Origin: CBINFS01 sp966250015
Lineage (GTDB): Bacteria > Bacteroidota > Rhodothermia > Rhodothermales > DASSAV01
DNA length: 46,924 bases
Direction: 5' to 3'
NCBI GenBank assembly: GCA_966250015.1
Contig: CBINFS010000028.1
Location: 1 to 46,924, forward strand
This document shows positions 23,754 to 30,998 of this stretch, piece after piece. Position 1 is the first letter of the stretch. Each line of letters begins with the position of its first letter. Made by a program: the position numbers and the translations under genes. The notes beneath the pieces were generated by a model. That model saw only the letters and a list, made by a program, of their open reading frames with translations. It did not search any database and was not told the origin of the DNA.

Positions 23754-24791
23754 ATGGTCGTCGTAATGCAGTCCTCGGCCGAGGAAGCGCAGATCCAGGC
23801 CGTAATCGAACGGCTAAACGCGTTCGGCTTTGACGTACACCGCTCGAGCGGCGTCAGCCAGACGGTGCTGGGGGCTATCGGCGTGCAGCCGGACTTCGAC
23901 GTACGCCACATCAAGGTGCTCGACGGGGTCGCGGAGGTCTACCGGGTCACCGAACCGTACAAGTTCGCGAGCCGGGCGTGGAAAAATGAGAACACCACGA
24001 TCGACGTGAAGGGCGTCGTGATCGGCGGGAACGAGGTGATCATGATGGCGGGACCGTGCTCGGTGGAGAGCGAGGAGCAGATGGACGTGACGGCGGCCCA
24101 CGTCGCGGCACACGGAGCGACCTTTCTTCGGGGCGGCGCCTTCAAGCCGCGTTCGTCGCCGTATGCCTTCCAGGGTCTGGGTGAGGAAGGCCTTCGGATC
24201 ATGCGCGAGGCTGCGGACCGCTACGACCTTCGCGTGATCACCGAGGTGATGGAAAGCTCGCAGATCGACGTCGTCCTTCGTTACGCCGATGTGCTACAGG
24301 TCGGCGCCCGGAACATGCAAAACTTTTCGCTGCTCAAGGAGCTCGGCAAAACCGACAAGCCCGTTTTTTTGAAGCGCGGGTTGTCGGCCACGATAGAGGA
24401 GTGGCTCATGAGTGCAGAGTACATCATGTCGCAGGGGAACGCGAACGTGATTCTCTGCGAACGCGGGATCCGCACGTTCGAGAGCGCAACGCGGAACACG
24501 CTGGACCTGTCGGCTGTGCCCGTCGTCCAGAAAAAGAGTCACCTGCCGATTTTCGTCGATCCGAGCCACGGCACCGGCCTTCGCAACAAAGTGATTCCGA
24601 TGGCGCGTGCGGCGGTGGCGGCCGGCGCCGACGGTCTGATGGTGGAGCTTCATCCGGACCCGGCAACGGCGCTGAGCGACGGCCCGCAGTCTCTCTTCTT
24701 CGACCAGTTCGTCGACCTGATGCGGCAGATCCGCCTCATCGCTACCGCCATCGGCCGGACCGTGCGTACCCCGGAAGGGGTCGTCTCCTGA
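23754..24791 (+). CDS. 3-deoxy-7-phosphoheptulonate synthase AroF (DAHP synthase, type I-beta)
   Basis: A 345-residue enzyme that condenses phosphoenolpyruvate with erythrose 4-phosphate, the first step of the shikimate pathway. The first 70 residues form a ferredoxin-like regulatory domain, as in the Thermotoga enzyme, where aromatic end products bind. The catalytic barrel carries MAGPCSVES, FLRGGAFKPRSSPYAFQG, LQVGARNMQNF, LKRG and DPSHGTG, giving the metal and substrate residues. GGAG lies ten bases before the ATG at 23754. A terminator follows (24819-24854), so this gene is probably transcribed alone or from lptB read-through. Confidence 0.96.
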   Translation: MVVVMQSSAEEAQIQAVIERLNAFGFDVHRSSGVSQTVLGAIGVQPDFDVRHIKVLDGVAEVYRVTEPYKFASRAWKNENTTIDVKGVVIGGNEVIMMAGPCSVESEEQMDVTAAHVAAHGATFLRGGAFKPRSSPYAFQGLGEEGLRIMREAADRYDLRVITEVMESSQIDVVLRYADVLQVGARNMQNFSLLKELGKTDKPVFLKRGLSATIEEWLMSAEYIMSQGNANVILCERGIRTFESATRNTLDLSAVPVVQKKSHLPIFVDPSHGTGLRNKVIPMARAAVAAGADGLMVELHPDPATALSDGPQSLFFDQFVDLMRQIRLIATAIGRTVRTPEGVVS

Positions 24792-24818
24792 GCAGCGGGA
24801 ACATACCGAATGCGCCAT

Positions 24819-24854
24819 ACACCCGATGATCGCCCGTCGGGTGTTGCTATTTTT
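24819..24854 (+). terminator. Intrinsic terminator after aroF
   Basis: A perfect 8-bp stem, ACACCCGA / TCGGGTGT, with a 10-base loop is followed after five bases by TTTTT (24850-24854). It starts 27 bases after the aroF stop codon, the usual distance. Confidence 0.7.
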
Positions 24855-24966
24855 GGCCGTCACGCCCCTGATATCACCATCATTTTACGGCGGCGGCGGA
24901 TCGGGTGAGGTGCCCTCGGGTTCGTGGCAGGTATAAGGACGCAGCTCAGAACGGGATTTGAAATAT

Positions 24967-26799
24967 ATGTGTGGAATCGTTGGATATATAGGGCACAGGC
25001 AGGCGGGAGAGATCTTGCTTACGGGCCTTCAGCGGCTCGAGTACCGGGGATATGACTCCGCGGGTGTAGCCATCGTCGACGGCGTCCTCAACGTCAGGAA
25101 GCAGAAGGGGAAGGTGCGGGACCTGGCGACGGAGATCGAGCACGCTCCGATCACCGGGATGGTCGGCATCGGGCATACCCGCTGGGCGACGCACGGCGCG
25201 CCGAACGACACGAACGCCCACCCCCACGCCAACTCCTCGGGCGACTTCGCGCTCGTACACAACGGGATCATCGAGAACTATCTGTCCATCCGGGAGAGCC
25301 TGACGAGGAAGGGGTACGTCTTCAACAGCCAGACGGACACCGAGGCGCTGGTCCACCTGATCGACGATGTGCGGAAATCGACGGGCTTACCGCTCGAAGA
25401 GGCGGTACACCAGGCGCTGACGCAGGTAGTCGGAACGTACGGCATCGCCGTGGTGTCGGCAAGCGACCCGGATCTGCTGATTGCGGCGCGCAAGGGGAGC
25501 CCGCTCATCATCGGCGTGGGGGAGGGTGAGTATTTCATCGCTTCGGACGCAGCGCCGCTCATCGAACACACCCGGCAGGTCGTGTACCTGAACGACGGTG
25601 AGATCGCGATCATCCGTCGGAGCGGCTACGAGGTGCGAAGCATCGACAACGTGGTGCTCGACAAGCAGGTGTACGAGCTGGAGTGGGACCTCGAGCAAAT
25701 CGAAAAGGGCGGGTACGAGCATTTCATGCTCAAGGAGATCGTCGAGCAACCCGAGTCGCTCGAGAACTGCATGCGCGGCCGGGTGCGTCCCGACGATCAC
25801 ACGATCAAGCTCGGCGGCCTCATCGACGTTTTGGACCAGGTGCGCGAGGCCAGACGCATCATCATCGCAGCGTGTGGCACGTCGTGGCACGCAGGGCTGG
25901 TAGGGGAGTACCTGATCGAGTCCCTTGCCCGCATCCCGGTCGAAGTTGAGTATGCGAGCGAGTTCAGGTACCGCGACCCGATCCTCCGGGAGGGCGACGT
26001 GGTGCTCGTGATCTCGCAGAGTGGTGAGACCGCCGACACGCTGGCAGCCGTTCGCGAGGCGAAGCGGCGAGGCGTCATGGTGCTCGGCATCTGCAATGCG
26101 GTCGGTTCGACGATTGCGCGCGAGACCGACGCCGGCGTGTACCTTCACGCGGGTCCGGAGATCGGCGTCGCGTCGACGAAGGCGTTTACCGCGCAGGTGC
26201 TCGTGCTCACCATGATTGCGCTCAAGCTGGCCGAAGGGCGCACGATCTCGGATGCGGAGATGGCGCAGTACCTGCGGGCGCTTCAAGCCATTCCAGACCA
26301 GGTGCGCGAGGTGATCAAGCTGAACGACGAGATCAAAAAGATGGCGCTCGTCTACCGCTATGCATCGAACTTCCTTTACCTGGGGCGTGGCTACAACTTC
26401 CCCGTCGCGCTCGAAGGCGCGCTGAAGCTGAAAGAAATCTCTTACATCCACGCCGAAGGGTATCCGGCGGCCGAGATGAAGCACGGCCCCATCGCCCTGA
26501 TCGACCGGTTCATGCCCGTCGTATTCATCGCCATGCGCGACAGCAGCTACGACAAGGTGATGTCGAACATCGAGGAGGTCGTCGCCCGGCAAGGGTCCGT
26601 CATCGCAATCACCGACGACGGGAACGGCGATCTCGACCGGATGTGCGAATATGTCATCCAGATACCGAAGACCGAGGAGTTCCTTTCGCCGCTGCTAACC
26701 GTTGTGCCGTTACAGCTGCTTTCCTATCACATTGCGATCATGCGCGGGTGTGACGTCGATCAGCCCCGCAATCTGGCCAAGAGCGTGACCGTAGAGTGA
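24967..26799 (+). CDS. Glutamine-fructose-6-phosphate aminotransferase (isomerizing) GlmS
   Basis: A 610-residue enzyme that makes glucosamine 6-phosphate from fructose 6-phosphate and glutamine, feeding peptidoglycan and LPS synthesis. The ATG at 24967 places Cys right after Met (MCGIVGYIG), as needed for the N-terminal nucleophile; a TTG at 24958 would spoil this. The glutaminase part has HTRWATHG and HNGIIENY. Two SIS sugar-isomerase domains follow, with SQSGETADTL and EGALKLKEISYIHAEGYPAAEMKHGP, ending in LAKSVTVE. I see no glmS ribozyme in the 112-bp spacer upstream. Confidence 0.97.
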   Translation: MCGIVGYIGHRQAGEILLTGLQRLEYRGYDSAGVAIVDGVLNVRKQKGKVRDLATEIEHAPITGMVGIGHTRWATHGAPNDTNAHPHANSSGDFALVHNGIIENYLSIRESLTRKGYVFNSQTDTEALVHLIDDVRKSTGLPLEEAVHQALTQVVGTYGIAVVSASDPDLLIAARKGSPLIIGVGEGEYFIASDAAPLIEHTRQVVYLNDGEIAIIRRSGYEVRSIDNVVLDKQVYELEWDLEQIEKGGYEHFMLKEIVEQPESLENCMRGRVRPDDHTIKLGGLIDVLDQVREARRIIIAACGTSWHAGLVGEYLIESLARIPVEVEYASEFRYRDPILREGDVVLVISQSGETADTLAAVREAKRRGVMVLGICNAVGSTIARETDAGVYLHAGPEIGVASTKAFTAQVLVLTMIALKLAEGRTISDAEMAQYLRALQAIPDQVREVIKLNDEIKKMALVYRYASNFLYLGRGYNFPVALEGALKLKEISYIHAEGYPAAEMKHGPIALIDRFMPVVFIAMRDSSYDKVMSNIEEVVARQGSVIAITDDGNGDLDRMCEYVIQIPKTEEFLSPLLTVVPLQLLSYHIAIMRGCDVDQPRNLAKSVTVE

Positions 26800-26901
26800 C
26801 CGAAGCGCCGCAGGCGGGAACCGCTCGCGCATCGAACCTTTAGGGTAAAAAGACGTTCACGGCCGGCGCCCGGATTTTTATTCGTTTTCGATCGCGTTCG
26901 T

Positions 26902-27978
26902 ATGATCAACCTGGATAGACTCAAGGAAATCACCCAGCGTTACGCAGAGGTGACCCGGCTCATGTCGGAGCCTGAGGTTGCCACCGATCCCCAACAGCTC
27001 GTCAAACTGGGCCGCGAGCACGCGACGCTGCGGCCCATCGCTCAAAAAATCGAACAGTTCGAGCGAATGCAGCGGGAATACCAGGATCTACGTGAGCTGT
27101 TGCGCGAGGGGGGAGATCCGGAGCTCGAAAAAATGGCGCGGCAGGAGATGGAAGAGCTCGAAGAACGCATGGCTGAGCTCGAAGAACAGCTCCGAATGGA
27201 CCTGATCCCGCGCGATCCCGAAGACTCCAAAAACGCCATCGTCGAGATTCGGGCGGGCACTGGCGGCGACGAAGCGGGCCTTTTCGCCGGCGACCTCTTT
27301 CGCCTTTACTCCCACTTCGCTGAGCGGCACAACTGGCCGATCGAGGTCCTCGATAGCTCACCGGGGGCGCTGGGCGGGTTCAAAGAGATCATTTTTTCGG
27401 TCAAAGGTCCGGACGCCTACGGTACGATGAAGTACGAGAGCGGCGTCCACCGCGTCCAACGTGTGCCCGTCACTGAATCGAGTGGACGCATCCACACCTC
27501 TGCCGCCAGTGTGGCCGTGCTTCCGGAGGCCGAAGAGGTGGACGTCGTCATCAATCCGAACGATCTCAAGATCGACGTCTACCGCTCAAGCGGCCCCGGC
27601 GGCCAGTCGGTAAACACGACCGATTCGGCCGTGCGCATCACGCACATTCCGACGGGCCTCGTCGTGACGTGCCAGGATGAAAAAAGCCAGCACAAGAACA
27701 AGGATAAGGCCTTGCGCGTGCTGCGCTCTCGCCTCTACGAGATCGAGCTCGAGAAGCTCCATGCCGAGCGCGACTCGGCGCGCAAATCGATGGTCGGGAC
27801 CGGCGACCGGTCCGCCAAGATCCGGACGTACAATTTCCCGCAGGATCGCGTCACCGATCACCGGCTCGAGGGTGAGAACAAGAACTACCCCCTGCATCAG
27901 GTAATGGAGGGCGACCTGGACCCCATCATTAAGGCCCTCCGCACCGCCGAACACGCCGAACGCCTGGCCAAAATCTGA
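26902..27978 (+). CDS. Peptide chain release factor 1 PrfA
   Basis: A 358-residue class I release factor that reads UAA and UAG stop codons. The codon-reading PxT motif is PVT (189-191) within HRVQRVPVTESSGRIHTS; the peptidyl-tRNA hydrolysis motif GGQ is at 233-235 (SGPGGQSVNTTDSAVRITH). An acidic N-terminal coiled coil (about 40-105) is normal for the family. Length is typical. It lies 102 bp after glmS in the same direction with no clear terminator between. The methyltransferase gene prmC, often next to prfA, is not present here. Confidence 0.97.
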   Translation: MINLDRLKEITQRYAEVTRLMSEPEVATDPQQLVKLGREHATLRPIAQKIEQFERMQREYQDLRELLREGGDPELEKMARQEMEELEERMAELEEQLRMDLIPRDPEDSKNAIVEIRAGTGGDEAGLFAGDLFRLYSHFAERHNWPIEVLDSSPGALGGFKEIIFSVKGPDAYGTMKYESGVHRVQRVPVTESSGRIHTSAASVAVLPEAEEVDVVINPNDLKIDVYRSSGPGGQSVNTTDSAVRITHIPTGLVVTCQDEKSQHKNKDKALRVLRSRLYEIELEKLHAERDSARKSMVGTGDRSAKIRTYNFPQDRVTDHRLEGENKNYPLHQVMEGDLDPIIKALRTAEHAERLAKI

Positions 27979-27993
27979 ACCAGTACGCAACGG

Positions 27994-28022
27994 CTACACC
28001 CCTGTAGTCCCCTCAAGGGGAC
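27994..28022 (+). other. Two consecutive small hairpins after prfA
   Basis: CTACA-CCCC-TGTAG (27994-28007) is followed at once by GTCCCC-TCAA-GGGGAC (28007-28022), starting 15 bases after the prfA stop. No T-run follows, so these are not a classic terminator, but they may protect the 3' end or slow transcription. Confidence 0.4.
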
Positions 28023-28206
28023 GGTTACGTCTCGCTTCCAGAAAAAAACTGTGTCTGTATACCGCTAAAAGCTCGCAGTAGTACGTGGGCTCTGAATGGC
28101 CCTTTCACCTTTCCCACACACAATCCCCACCATCTTTTCGTTTTCTTATCTCACCGTTCTTGGGGATAATACGGCCGGACTGTTTTCGGACATCTCAGGT
28201 TTGGCT

Positions 28207-28578
28207 GTGAAGTTACTTGTAGTAGAAAGTGAAGCCCCGCTGGCAGCACATCTCAAGCGGTTGCTCGAACAGGCGGGCATGTCGGTCGAGACCGCGGAGA
28301 ACGGAATCGAAGGTGAGATCAAGGCTTACTGCGGGCGGTACGACATGGTGGTGGTCGACTGGATGTTGCCGGGGCAGGACGGTTGCACCCTGGTCGAGCG
28401 CCTCCACGAGGCGCGCGTCCATTGCCCCATCTTGATGCTGACTGCTATCTCCGGAGAGCACGACCGCATCGAGGGGCTCGACGCCGGCGCCGATGGATAT
28501 CTGCTCAAGCCCTTCCTTTCCGAGGACCTTATCAAGCAGGTTCGCACGCTCTTCGAGCGTAAAATCCGGATGAATTAG
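28207..28578 (+). CDS. Stand-alone receiver-domain protein
   Basis: About 123 residues forming one receiver domain: strand VKLLVVESE, phosphoacceptor Asp51 (VVVDWMLPGQDG), Thr79 and Lys101 (YLLKPF). It resembles the receiver half of OmpR/PhoB regulators but stops right after the last helix, with no DNA-binding domain. The acidic pocket reads ESE where EDE or DDE is usual, so one metal-binding acid is replaced by Ser. I place the start at GTG 28207, where the domain begins. An ATG at 28096 in the same frame would add 37 hydrophobic, Pro/Ser-rich residues. No kinase is adjacent. Confidence 0.75.
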   Translation: MKLLVVESEAPLAAHLKRLLEQAGMSVETAENGIEGEIKAYCGRYDMVVVDWMLPGQDGCTLVERLHEARVHCPILMLTAISGEHDRIEGLDAGADGYLLKPFLSEDLIKQVRTLFERKIRMN

Positions 28579-28644
28579 GAGCGGACGCGGACCGAGTGCG
28601 TTGCCAAATCTGAATTTGCACCCGCTGCTAACGGAACCCAAATC

Positions 28645-28673
28645 TTGATAAAGGGTGCAAGATTAGCTATACT
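28645..28673 (+). promoter_or_regulatory. Sigma-70-type promoter for rpsF-rpsR-rplI
   Basis: TTGATA (28645-28650) and TATACT (28668-28673) are separated by exactly 17 bp. Both boxes differ by one base from the TTGACA/TATAAT consensus. Transcription would start near 28680, leaving a leader of about 60 bases before rpsF. Confidence 0.6.
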
Positions 28674-28703
28674 GCAAATCTTTGCAGGCCCTGCTCCTAC
28701 AGG

Positions 28704-28735
28704 CTGTGGGGGCATGTCCGTTAAACATTCCACAG
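28704..28735 (+). promoter_or_regulatory. Candidate S6:S18-binding leader hairpin
   Basis: Stem CTGTGG (28704-28709) / CCACAG (28730-28735), an internal loop, then stem ATGT / ACAT closing the loop CCGTTAA with CCG at 28718-28720. A hairpin presenting CCG upstream of rpsF is the known autoregulatory motif bound by the S6:S18 protein complex in many bacteria. Here the closing stem overlaps the AGGG ribosome site (28734-28737), so binding could block translation of rpsF directly. The match is by eye. Confidence 0.55.
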
Positions 28736-28742
28736 GGTATTT

Positions 28743-29171
28743 ATGGCTGCACCAATCAATACGTACGAACTGACGTACATCGTCAATGCTGTTCTGAGCG
28801 ATCAGCAAATCAAAGAAGTCGTCGCCAGGGTAACCCGTAACATTCAGGAGAATGGCGGTGAAATCATCGAGGTCGATGAGTGGGGGACCCGCCGGCTCGC
28901 CTATCCGATCCGTAAAAAGCGTAACGGGTACTACGTCAACGTGTACTTCCGCGCGCCGGGCGAAGCCATCGCACGCCTGGAGCGCCTGCTCGAAATCGAC
29001 GACGACATCCTGCGCTACCTCACACTCCGGTACGATGCGAAGATGCTCCGCTACTACGAGCAGAGCAAAGATGCGTCGCGCCCGATCCGCAAGCCCGTGC
29101 CGATTGAAGTCCCACCGGTAAGGACGGTTGACGACGACGAAGACGAAGACCTGGACGAGGAACTCGCCTAG
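28743..29171 (+). CDS. 30S ribosomal protein S6
   Basis: A 142-residue S6 homologue that pairs with S18 on the central domain of 16S rRNA. TYELTYIVNAVLSDQQI, WGTRRLAYPIRKKRNGYYVNVYF and ILRYLTLRYD are family features. The C-terminal tail (about 112-142) is strongly acidic, as in many S6 proteins. AGGG precedes the ATG within the candidate regulatory hairpin. It is first in the operon rpsF-rpsR-rplI. Confidence 0.97.
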   Translation: MAAPINTYELTYIVNAVLSDQQIKEVVARVTRNIQENGGEIIEVDEWGTRRLAYPIRKKRNGYYVNVYFRAPGEAIARLERLLEIDDDILRYLTLRYDAKMLRYYEQSKDASRPIRKPVPIEVPPVRTVDDDEDEDLDEELA

Positions 29172-29207
29172 TCTGATTTGTGAGATCTAAAAGACAGTAA
29201 TAGAACA

Positions 29208-29432
29208 ATGGCAATCGAACCACAGGAAGCGCCCCGTGTCGACACCAGTGAAATTCAGTACGTCGACTACAAAGACATCGAGCTGCTCAAACGGTACATA
29301 AACGAACAGGGCAAGTTGCTGCCCAGGCGAATTACCGGCGTATCGGCGAAGTTTCAACGCCAGCTCACCACCGCGGTGAAACGCGCCCGTCACCTCGCAC
29401 TCCTGCCGTTCGTCGCAGACAACGTGCGGTAA
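29208..29432 (+). CDS. 30S ribosomal protein S18
   Basis: A 74-residue S18 protein, partner of S6. The family core is clear: YVDYKDIELLKRYINEQGKLLPRRITGVSAKFQRQLTTAVKRARHLALLPF. It follows rpsF by 36 bp. There is no Cys in the N-terminus, so it is the zinc-free form. Confidence 0.97.
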   Translation: MAIEPQEAPRVDTSEIQYVDYKDIELLKRYINEQGKLLPRRITGVSAKFQRQLTTAVKRARHLALLPFVADNVR

Positions 29433-29507
29433 ACAGTCAGGTTATCTATCGTTGAGACTTGAAGCGCAAAGGGCAATCGGCCCGATGCTTCTCTATACAG
29501 GACTATC

Positions 29508-29966
29508 ATGAAACTCATTCTTTTAAAGGACGTCGAGAATCTGGGCAGCGAGGGCGACATCGTTACGGTGAAGGACGGCTACGGAAGGAACTACCTCATT
29601 CCGAAAGGCTTCGCCATCATGGCCACGAAAGGCGCCGAAAAAGCCCTTCAGGAAGAGCTCAGGCAGAAGTCCCGGAAGCTGGCCCAGAAGAAGGAAGACG
29701 CGCAGCGGGTTGCCGCGGAGCTCGAGAACATGGAAATATCGGTGCCGGCCCGTGTCGGCGAAGAAAACCGAATCTTCGGCACCGTCACGCCGCAGCAGAT
29801 CGCCATTCAGCTCGCGCAACACGGTTTCGAGGTCGACCGCCGCAAAATCGAGATCAACGAGGAGATTCGTATGCTCGGCGTGTACTCGGCGACGGTACGT
29901 CTGCATCCCGAGGTAACGGCGCAGCTCAAGATCCGCGTCGTTCCGGAGAACGAAGAGGAGGCCTGA
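29508..29966 (+). CDS. 50S ribosomal protein L9
   Basis: A 152-residue L9 protein. The N-terminal domain has MKLILLKDVENLGSEGDIVTVKDGYGRNYLIPKG, the L9 signature. A long charged helix (about 45-75) links it to the C-terminal domain, which ends RVVPENEEEA. It closes the rpsF-rpsR-rplI operon and is followed by a strong terminator. Confidence 0.97.
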   Translation: MKLILLKDVENLGSEGDIVTVKDGYGRNYLIPKGFAIMATKGAEKALQEELRQKSRKLAQKKEDAQRVAAELENMEISVPARVGEENRIFGTVTPQQIAIQLAQHGFEVDRRKIEINEEIRMLGVYSATVRLHPEVTAQLKIRVVPENEEEA

Positions 29967-29995
29967 TCGAAACCGGCATCCCTTGAAAAATTGAA

Positions 29996-30036
29996 GCGGG
30001 GTAACGGGCCGTTGGGCGCCGTTACCCCGCTTTTTT
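29996..30036 (+). terminator. Strong bidirectional terminator after rplI
   Basis: A perfect 12-bp stem, GCGGGGTAACGG (29996-30007) / CCGTTACCCCGC (30019-30030), is followed by six T residues (30031-30036). On the other strand the same hairpin is followed by TTCAATTTTT, so it may also end the minus-strand lipoprotein transcript that converges here. Confidence 0.9.
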
Positions 30037-30078
30037 GTTTGCAGCTCGTACGAGACGGGCCGTATTCGACCGCTGCTA

Positions 30079-30471
30079 TCAGTCAAAGACGTTGTCTACG
30101 TCCTCCCTGAACCTGCGTAACTCGTCTCTCAAACGGTTGGACTCTTCGGCCGTCGTATTGTCGGGGTTACGGCGCACCTCCTCCACTTCCGTATTAAGGG
30201 AATCACGTTTTCGGCGCAGCGAATCGACGGTTCGCTGCATCCTTTCACGGACTTCCGGCCGCTCGTCCCGGAGGTCGTCTTCGAGGTCCGCCAGCTCGCG
30301 GTCTACGGCGGCAAGCGCATCTCCAAGCTCCCGACCCACCCTCGAGGCAGCGGATTCAATGGCTTCGCCCGTGTCACGCGCCATATCCCTGGCCTCGTTC
30401 TGCTGACGGTCGGTGCAACCGGTCATAAACAGGACCATCAACAAGCCGGTGAGCCGAACAAACCGTACCAT
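30079..30471 (-). CDS. Small coiled-coil lipoprotein
   Basis: A 130-residue predicted lipoprotein. The signal segment ends in MTGC, with Cys19 as lipidation site. The mature part is almost wholly charged heptad-like helix, rich in Arg, Glu and Asp, with one longer Asp/Glu-rich stretch, and no Cys beyond the lipid site. I do not recognise a family. The ATG at 30471 has AGAGG five bases upstream; a GTG two codons earlier is less likely. It lies 28 bp after the gene for a 48-residue membrane protein in the same direction, probably in one transcript. An envelope-stress or structural role is only a guess. Confidence 0.75.
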   Translation of the reverse strand: MVRFVRLTGLLMVLFMTGCTDRQQNEARDMARDTGEAIESAASRVGRELGDALAAVDRELADLEDDLRDERPEVRERMQRTVDSLRRKRDSLNTEVEEVRRNPDNTTAEESNRLRDELRRFREDVDNVFD

Positions 30472-30499
30472 AACCACCTCTTTGGCAGATTTTACAGAA

Positions 30500-30646
30500 T
30501 CAAACGACGCGTCTGCCCTGTACGAGGCGAATGATCAATATGATCACGGCAATGACGAGCAGAATGTGTAGCACCGCTCCCAGGTTCAGGGCGAAATAAC
30601 CAAGCGCCCATAAAATGACGAGAATGATGATGATCAACCAGAGCAT
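30500..30646 (-). CDS. 48-residue membrane protein, lmo0937/DUF5670-like
   Basis: A very small hydrophobic protein with two membrane helices separated by a short Asn-Leu-Gly-Ala turn, ending in the basic tail RLVQGRRVV. The start MLWLIIIILVILWALGYF and the end IIRLVQGRR match the lmo0937 family of tiny membrane proteins, often found beside stress-related genes. GGAGG lies nine bases before the ATG at 30646. It is followed after 28 bp by the lipoprotein gene. The function is unknown. Confidence 0.8.
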   Translation of the reverse strand: MLWLIIIILVILWALGYFALNLGAVLHILLVIAVIILIIRLVQGRRVV

Positions 30647-30998
30647 GGTCTTCGCCCTCCAGCGTATACAGTGGGTAAAAGGATGAGTTTTGAGTTAAGG
30701 CTATTACAACACCCAAAAAATGGCCGTTCCTGAGAGTTGTCCCGAACCTGTAATGAATGCCCCCTGCGCCGCGCCTGAGCGCCCGTTTAGTGGCTTCGGA
30801 ATGAGAATGTAACAGCATTGGGTCCAGGGAGCCCTTTCCTGTCTTCAACACCACTACCCAAAAGGATTTGCCGTCATTTCAGGAGATCTGCGGAAATCGT
30901 AGCCAAAGAAGACGCGGGCGCTGAGGATTTTTATATATTCCGCCCTTTCCAATTGAAAGAATCCGCTTTAGTCAACACTTATCCTTTTCGGAGACCCT
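30647..30998. other. Divergent intergenic region
   Basis: A 352-bp spacer between the small membrane protein gene (minus) and the sugar dehydrogenase-like gene (plus). It is AT-rich near 30928-30970, where a plus-strand promoter would be expected, but no clear box pair is found. A longer minus-strand open frame overlapping it (30492-30854) does not look coding. Confidence 0.4.

Noticed and set aside
24855..24966. Search for a glmS ribozyme before glmS
   Set aside because: The spacer is about 110 bases, with no ribozyme-like core seen, and these ribozymes are mainly found in Gram-positive lineages.
25387..26592. 401-codon open frame antisense to glmS
   Set aside because: GlmS is unmistakable, and the antisense product shows no motif.
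30492..30854. 120-codon minus-strand frame over the small membrane protein gene
   Set aside because: The 48-residue frame in another phase has a good ribosome site and a family match; the longer one does not.
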